64,000 bases of DNA, taken from positions 62,001-126,000 of the forward strand of contig JAFYYN010000062.1 in NCBI GenBank assembly GCA_017557525.1. Direction: 5' to 3'. Of the stretch, positions 58,718-64,000 are shown one piece after another. How positions within the stretch are numbered: position 1 is the stretch's first letter; each line of letters opens with the position of its first letter. The notes beneath the pieces were generated by a model. The model worked only from the letters and a program-made list of their open reading frames with translations. It was not told the DNA's origin and did no database searches. The translations under genes and the position numbers were made by a program. The stretch comes from Lachnospiraceae bacterium. GTDB taxonomy: Bacteria; Bacillota; Clostridia; Lachnospirales; Lachnospiraceae.

Positions 58718-60532
58718 TCACATCAAATCCAACATCTTCTCAAACACATCCTGCTGAAGAGGACGTGAGAAGAGGTTGCCCTGCATGTACTCGCAGGAGC
58801 ACTTTATAAGATACTGCCTCTGATCTTCGTTTTCAACGCCTTCGGCTATTACCTCAAGATTAAGCTTGTTTCCCATGTTGACAACACATTTTATGATTAT
58901 CTGGTCATTTCTGTCAAGCTCTGTCTTCATCAGAGATCTGCCAATCTTTATACCGTTTGGTTCAAACTTGGTAAAGGTATTAAGTGCAGAATACCCTGAG
59001 CCGAAATTATCGATATAAACCCTGAAACCACGCTCCTGCAGCTGTTTCATGATGGCAGAAACGTTATCAAGATTAGTAACTGCGATCCTTTCATCTATTT
59101 CAAAATAGATGAATTCGGGTTTAACCTTATACTTCTGCTGCAGTTCGTCGATATAAGCCACGAGCCTGTTCTCATAGAAATGTACTATCGAAACATTTAC
59201 AGAGACAGGCACTACATTTTTCTCTGCAGCCAGTCTTTCAGATACAAACTTAAACACCTGTTCATAAACATAGTAGTCCATCTTTACTATGCAGCCGTCT
59301 TTTTCAAATATCGGTATAAAGTCATCGGGCATAAGCCTGTTAAAATTGTCCTTTTTCCATCTGACTAAAGCCTCTGCGCCGATAACCTCCATATTTTCAG
59401 TACATACGAGCGGTTGATATTCCAGATAAAATTCTCCGCTCTCTATACCCTTCTTCATATCAGAGATATACTCTGCACGGCGTTTAAGCTCAAAAGCCAT
59501 TGCCGGATCATAGGTAAGGCAGCTGTGACCGTACTCATGTTTTCTGTGTTTAGCATATTTTCTCGCCAGATTGGCATTGGATATTGCCTGCTCAATATTC
59601 TCCATATTGTTGCGGATTACATGTACGCCTACATTTACACAGAGATTGCAGTCAAAATATTTTTCTGACAGATTCTTAACATAGTTTCTTGATATTTCGT
59701 CTATTCTGTTTATAAGATGTGCTTTTGTATAGGTCTTATCACATTTGCAAACCAATAGGAAATTATCTGAATGAGAACGGCAGCAGCATATAACATACTT
59801 TGTAAAGCCGTAAATATCTTTAGCGACCGTTTCTAAGAAAAGATCGCCCTCCTCGTGCCCGTATTTCTCATTTATAAATTTGAAATTGGTAAAATCGAGG
59901 CTCAAAATAACAAGCTGCGCACGTTCCAGTTCCTTAAAGCTTTCTTCAACTCTCATGCAGAAATATTCATATCTCGGAAGCTTAGTTGTACGGTCATACG
60001 CTGAGCTCATTATATCCGAAGGTATCTCATTCATCTTTTTGTGAAACCTGGATAGATATTCGCAAAGCAGATCTCTAAAGGACATAAGTCCCACTTTCTC
60101 ATTGTCTGACCACACCCTCGGTTTATCGTCTACAAAATCTATGCAGCCGATAAAGCATTCATTCTTGTACATCTGAGCATGTAATAAGGAAGCGACCTTC
60201 TCTTTACGTATGAGCTTTAATGGGCAGGGAACACCCTCTTCTATATTCCAGGTCCAGACCCTGTGGTGATTTTCATACCCGTTAAGCCACTGATCCCACA
60301 CATCGTCAGCAAACCGTGCCTCAGAATTTAGCAGTTCACTTTTGCCATCACTGCTCCATTCGTAAGTGCAGCACAATACATGGTTCTCAGATACCACCTC
60401 TTTTACGGCAATATAAGAGAGCCTTAGGGATTCTCCTATGGCTGCCAAGGAGCTTTCTATCTTATCATTGTCATAAGCAGCTCCTTCAAGATTCTTAGTT
60501 ATCTCATCAATTAAAGAATAACCTGAATTCAT
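58718..60532 (-). CDS. Degenerate GGDEF-EAL protein with GAF-like sensor domain
   Basis: 604 residues: GAF-like domain (about 25-165), GGDEF domain (about 175-340), EAL domain (about 350-604). The GGDEF signature is replaced by RSHSDNF (252-258), so no diguanylate cyclase activity is expected. The EAL domain keeps Glu387 (EALVRW), SVNVS and Glu564 (AEGVENEDQ), but DDFG is changed to Asp508-Asn509-FG and KID to Lys529-Ile-Gly. It is thus probably a c-di-GMP binder or weak phosphodiesterase. Its ATG overlaps the DUF2298 stop by one base (TGATG), indicating coupled translation and probably a shared role. No HAMP or membrane segment. Confidence 0.88.
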   Translation of the reverse strand: MNSGYSLIDEITKNLEGAAYDNDKIESSLAAIGESLRLSYIAVKEVVSENHVLCCTYEWSSDGKSELLNSEARFADDVWDQWLNGYENHHRVWTWNIEEGVPCPLKLIRKEKVASLLHAQMYKNECFIGCIDFVDDKPRVWSDNEKVGLMSFRDLLCEYLSRFHKKMNEIPSDIMSSAYDRTTKLPRYEYFCMRVEESFKELERAQLVILSLDFTNFKFINEKYGHEEGDLFLETVAKDIYGFTKYVICCCRSHSDNFLLVCKCDKTYTKAHLINRIDEISRNYVKNLSEKYFDCNLCVNVGVHVIRNNMENIEQAISNANLARKYAKHRKHEYGHSCLTYDPAMAFELKRRAEYISDMKKGIESGEFYLEYQPLVCTENMEVIGAEALVRWKKDNFNRLMPDDFIPIFEKDGCIVKMDYYVYEQVFKFVSERLAAEKNVVPVSVNVSIVHFYENRLVAYIDELQQKYKVKPEFIYFEIDERIAVTNLDNVSAIMKQLQERGFRVYIDNFGSGYSALNTFTKFEPNGIKIGRSLMKTELDRNDQIIIKCVVNMGNKLNLEVIAEGVENEDQRQYLIKCSCEYMQGNLFSRPLQQDVFEKMLDLM

Positions 60533-63210
60533 CAGTTACCTACCTTTATTATATAAGTATCTTCGTAAGGATCAAATTCATCCACATCAAGATTTTCGGG
60601 ATAACAGATATTACCATATGAAAGTAATGCCGGGATATTGATCGGCTTACGCTCATCCGCTCCGTCAAACTTTTCTCGCTCACACCCGCCGACATAAATA
60701 TATTCGACATTATACTTTCTTAACAGTTCCCAAACTTCATTGGCATCATCCGAAGTATAGATTGTTTCAACGTCTTTTTCTCGTTCTGTTACAATCTCCG
60801 GTACACCGCCTTCCTTAGAGGTTGACTGCCATAGCCACTCATGAGTTCTCCAGCCGAGTATTGTAGGCAGACCGGTTATTGAAGAAACACGTTCAAAGAA
60901 GGTATAACTGTTTCCGTTAGCCTCTAATACCACGGGTCTTCCCTCGATATTTTCGTTAAGCCAGTTGGTAGCAAGATAATCATCATAATTTTCATCCTGC
61001 ATATAAACACCGGAATTAAGATACTTATACTTATCGTTTCTGACATAAAAGCTGCCAAAAAGTATCATAACCACGCACATAACGAAAAGTGACACAAAGG
61101 TACCGGCAAGCAGCCCCTTTGAACTCTTTTTCTTTACCTCATACAGATAGAACATCTCAACTATAAAGAGTATCAGCATTTGATAAAGGATAGCCGTTAT
61201 TACAAAGTCGGTATCCTTCTGTAAGAGCTGGGGAGTACCCTCTTCGCTCATTACAGTCATAAAGGTGTAGTCGCCAAACCATGCTTTTGTAGCATTGTCA
61301 AAATACCCAAATGTCCTTATAAGGACGTATAGTAAGACGAAAGAGAATATTCTAAAGCCCTTTTTGGAATAGAAAACAAATCTGGAAATCGCATAACCCA
61401 TGACCATGCCAAACATGATAAATGCCTGGTATGAAAGCTTAAACATGGTATTTGCTCTTTTGTAATCCCCTGAATATATATCTTTTACATAAACAATCTC
61501 AGGTATTATCACAAGACCGATCGCACAGAGACCAAGGGTTATGATAAACATATCTGATACTCGGAGATTTGCTATAAACCTGTACAGAGCGTTTTTTCTT
61601 CCGGGATTCTCTGCCTTGCGGTCTGAGAGAGCTGCCCAGCCTCTTTTCTCATTAATAAGAACACCCAAAAATACTAATGTTACAAGCACAGGGAGTCCCC
61701 AAAGTATTGCAAGCTGATATAACGGCGTATGATTTTCACAGATATTAAGCTGACTTGCAATCTGCTTGAAATTAAGAGTAAACGGCAGAGCTACTATCTT
61801 AGCTGTAGCAATAACAACTACTGCATGGAACAATGTAAGCTTTAAGGTGTTAAGTGAGAAATTATAAAGCCTGCAGTTCATAAACAGTATCACTGCACCC
61901 GATACAACAAAATATATAGGGAAATCCCAATAGTTTGTTGTATGGAACAAGCCTATAAAAAATCCGCACAGTACTATTGATGGCTGAAATATATCAGCAT
62001 ATGAAAATCCAAGTACGCCCTTTTTACTGTCGTTCTTTAAATAAATACCCTTTTCTGCAGCTTCAAGCTGATTTTTGCGGATAAGCAGCAGACCTAAAAG
62101 CACAGCAATTACTGTCAGCACAAACATTATATTAATAACATGGGCATGCAGATCTCCCAATACAAAAGAATAGCTTGGGAACTCATGTATCGTCTTGTCG
62201 TGTGTATCAGGGTTATAGCCTATATATCTGGTAGCATTCGGGAACCAGTAATTTGCAAAGCCGTAGTCGGCCTTTTCTGCAAGATTATCAAGTCCTAAGA
62301 TACTTCTTACGGCAGGAGCTATATTACAGAAAATATTATAATGCAGATTGCCTGCTATAGATACCGCAAGTCCTGATATACCTGCTGAAAAATAAGGAAA
62401 TATCCTGTCCTTAACAGCATTTTTGTCTTTTTTAAAGGCGTTAGCCGCATTAAATACTATTGAGCAAGGCAGGATAAAGCCAAATGCTGCAAGCATATTA
62501 AGTGAGAAATTGTAACCATATGCTACTGTTGTGCCTGCAAGCTTAGTGATATAGGTAGCGATAAACTGACCGACATAATAGTAGTTTATAGGCTGTCCTG
62601 CAAGCCACATATCCTCAGGAGGCATATACTCCGACTTAAACATAGCCTGCATAAAGCCATAATCCATCATTTTCTCGGTAGTACCGTATGCTTCCGGCTT
62701 AAATGCCTTTATATAATTCCAAATAACAAAGGCAAGCAGGAACAATAGCTCTGTAAGACCGATATGGCTTATGGTATCATAAGTATCGGTAAACAGTACA
62801 AACTCACTTTTATCCTTTATCCTGCTTATATATAGTACGTATATTACGACATTTGCAGCAAAGCAGAAAAGCAGTGAAAACCAGCAGGAAAACCCGGTAA
62901 ATTTCATAAGCTTGATCGATGAAAGAAACCACATAAACCATCCGCTTATGGCTATACCTATAACCTTGGAGAATATCCAGCCGGAATCCTTAAATCTTCT
63001 GAGTACCAACATGGTAAGCGGCATAAACGCTATGCCCGAAGCAAGCAGCACAAGCCACCAGTTAAGTACCAGATTAAATTCATCATCGAACAGCCTTTTT
63101 GCAATAAACAGAACCGTGATAAAACCAAATGCGAGTACTACAAGCTTTGCGATAAAATCATTCTGGTTCTTTCTTGCTACTGCAGCGTCATATTTCTTTA
63201 TTGCGTTCAT
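60532..63210 (-). CDS. DUF2298 polytopic membrane protein
   Basis: 892 residues from ATG 63210 (MNAIKKYDAAVARKNQ); a GTG five codons earlier is possible. About 20 membrane segments by eye. Family signatures: QPINYYYVGQFIATYITKLAG, HEFPSYSFVLGDLHAHVIN, and KANTMFKLSYQAFIMFG-like RANTMFKLSYQAFIMFG. The C-terminal about 130 residues are soluble (LNENIEGRPVVLEANG, IYVGGCERE). Members are often called YYY-domain proteins and are related to GT-C glycosyltransferases by topology; activity unproven. It is coupled to the degenerate EAL gene and follows another membrane-protein gene by 21 bases. Confidence 0.83.
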   Translation of the reverse strand: MNAIKKYDAAVARKNQNDFIAKLVVLAFGFITVLFIAKRLFDDEFNLVLNWWLVLLASGIAFMPLTMLVLRRFKDSGWIFSKVIGIAISGWFMWFLSSIKLMKFTGFSCWFSLLFCFAANVVIYVLYISRIKDKSEFVLFTDTYDTISHIGLTELLFLLAFVIWNYIKAFKPEAYGTTEKMMDYGFMQAMFKSEYMPPEDMWLAGQPINYYYVGQFIATYITKLAGTTVAYGYNFSLNMLAAFGFILPCSIVFNAANAFKKDKNAVKDRIFPYFSAGISGLAVSIAGNLHYNIFCNIAPAVRSILGLDNLAEKADYGFANYWFPNATRYIGYNPDTHDKTIHEFPSYSFVLGDLHAHVINIMFVLTVIAVLLGLLLIRKNQLEAAEKGIYLKNDSKKGVLGFSYADIFQPSIVLCGFFIGLFHTTNYWDFPIYFVVSGAVILFMNCRLYNFSLNTLKLTLFHAVVVIATAKIVALPFTLNFKQIASQLNICENHTPLYQLAILWGLPVLVTLVFLGVLINEKRGWAALSDRKAENPGRKNALYRFIANLRVSDMFIITLGLCAIGLVIIPEIVYVKDIYSGDYKRANTMFKLSYQAFIMFGMVMGYAISRFVFYSKKGFRIFSFVLLYVLIRTFGYFDNATKAWFGDYTFMTVMSEEGTPQLLQKDTDFVITAILYQMLILFIVEMFYLYEVKKKSSKGLLAGTFVSLFVMCVVMILFGSFYVRNDKYKYLNSGVYMQDENYDDYLATNWLNENIEGRPVVLEANGNSYTFFERVSSITGLPTILGWRTHEWLWQSTSKEGGVPEIVTEREKDVETIYTSDDANEVWELLRKYNVEYIYVGGCEREKFDGADERKPINIPALLSYGNICYPENLDVDEFDPYEDTYIIKVGN

Positions 63211-63231
63211 TTTCCTTAAAAACACTCCTAA

Positions 63232-64000
63232 CTACTCTTCTTCATAATCATCTATGTAGTCATAGTAATCTTCGTATAAGTCCCCGTAAAGATCCCAGTC
63301 GTCAATAAAATCAAAATCAGGCTCAGGATCCTCATAAATATCCATACTTTCCAGATCTATATCATAATCAATCTTTTTGCTCACATCATATATCGAGAAC
63401 CTGTCGATACCGGAATCGGTGGTAAATACTCTCTCATACGCAGAGGCAATTGTCTTTTCATTAAGATCATAGGTTTCAGAATCCCTGTTGACCCTGTCAA
63501 CGACTATATAATTAATATCAGTCTTTTCAACAAGCTTATAAAGTCTGTTTTTATCGTCACAGGAATAGATCTTTTCAACTATTTCATTTCTGGCACCAAC
63601 ATCATAACCTGCTGACCAACTGAAGTAATCCCAGCCGCTGTACATCTTCTGTCCGGAAAGTATCAGTGAATTGCCGTATCCGCCATACATCAGATAATAA
63701 TTTGCAGAAAGGAAAATGGTATCTCTGTCAGAATTGTCCCAAATCCATTCCATTATCTCATCCTGGTAAGCATAGCGCATGGCTCTCTCATCAACGTTTT
63801 TCCTTGCTACGATATAAAATTCAAAAATACCTGTGGCAGTCAGGAAAAAGGTAGCAAGTACACCTAAAATACAGTACCAGACATCCTTTTTCTCAAATAA
63901 CCCGACAACATAGACCGCTGCAAAAATGTCCAGCAGCATTATCGACATCATCACATATTTATGATTTACCGATATATCGGGAGTAAGTGAAACAAAAAAC
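63232..64000 (-). CDS. Large membrane protein, 5' end cut by window edge
   Basis: The frame is open to base 64000, so only the C-terminal part (about 255 residues) is visible; a methionine at 63954 is internal, since upstream codons read on without stop (TPDISVNHKYVMMS). There are at least two membrane segments (LLDIFAAVYVVGLF and CILGVLATFFLTATGIF), then a soluble domain with YLMYGGYGNSLILSGQKMYSG and INYIVVDRVNRDSETYDL, and an acidic Tyr/Asp/Glu tail (DLYGDLYEDYYDYIDDYEEE). NHKY is typical of DUF2298-like and related GT-C proteins, and the soluble domain resembles that of the next gene, so it may be its paralogue or partner. Confidence 0.75.
   Translation of the reverse strand, partial: FFVSLTPDISVNHKYVMMSIMLLDIFAAVYVVGLFEKKDVWYCILGVLATFFLTATGIFEFYIVARKNVDERAMRYAYQDEIMEWIWDNSDRDTIFLSANYYLMYGGYGNSLILSGQKMYSGWDYFSWSAGYDVGARNEIVEKIYSCDDKNRLYKLVEKTDINYIVVDRVNRDSETYDLNEKTIASAYERVFTTDSGIDRFSIYDVSKKIDYDIDLESMDIYEDPEPDFDFIDDWDLYGDLYEDYYDYIDDYEEE

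Overview
This is a chromosomal window from a low-GC Firmicute, very probably a member of the Lachnospiraceae (Butyrivibrio/Roseburia/Coprococcus-like). The indications are an AT-rich sequence, strong AGGAGG-type ribosome binding sites, a fused NadD-YqeK, an L27 with a cleavable N-terminal extension next to its protease Prp, acetate-forming pta-ackA, a DUF5685 gene, and many secreted proteins of no named family. Fifty-eight genes are called. All but two (ttcA and lexA) lie on the minus strand, so the minus strand is probably the leading strand here. I see no rRNA, tRNA, CRISPR array, prophage or insertion sequence.

Layout: 0-2.3 kb, a truncated Rpn-like nuclease and a secreted FN3-domain protein. 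2.3-4.6 kb, the ackA-pta acetate operon with its promoter and terminator. 4.6-10.8 kb, tldE-tldD, a tyrosine recombinase and a cell-wall amidase. 10.9-12.5 kb, the divergent plus-strand pair ttcA and lexA, with a probable LexA operator over the lexA promoter. 12.5-17.1 kb, ribosome assembly and NAD genes (rplU-prp-rpmA, obg-yhbY-nadD/yqeK-rsfS). 17-23.2 kb, scpA-scpB, a phosphoesterase, a HEAT/THUMP-like RNA methyltransferase and DUF1015. 23.2-31.6 kb, a repeat-rich accessory-like stretch with pdp, miaB, a COG2509 flavoprotein and two secreted proteins; it holds a 207-bp nested inverted repeat and a cluster of small hairpins with an invariant GGGACGGTTCT core. 31.6-39.8 kb, a tightly spaced run of flippase, B12/radical-SAM protein, permuted papain-like protein, BaiN-type flavoprotein, zinc-ribbon protein and a triple-TPM membrane protein. 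39.9-51.3 kb, housekeeping (DUF3048, ybeY, phoH, rpsU, dxs-ispA-nusB-asp23, efp, aroQ-yqeG, an EF-G paralogue). 51.3-58.5 kb, apbE, a J-domain protein with a prion-like Asn/Ser/Tyr/Gly region paired with DUF5685, two glycosyltransferases, a DivIVA-like coiled-coil protein, coaD and rsmD. 58.7-64 kb, a degenerate GGDEF-EAL protein translationally coupled to a DUF2298 membrane protein, with another large membrane protein cut by the right edge.

The most interesting items are: (i) the J-domain/prion-like protein with DUF5685; (ii) the coupled DUF2298 and degenerate c-di-GMP protein, which looks like second-messenger control of an envelope-glycan enzyme; (iii) the flippase, radical-SAM and papain-like cassette; (iv) several families of hairpin-forming dispersed repeats that sit exactly at gene starts and ends and in one case form the C-terminus of a protein. 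Functions given for families without characterised members are inference.
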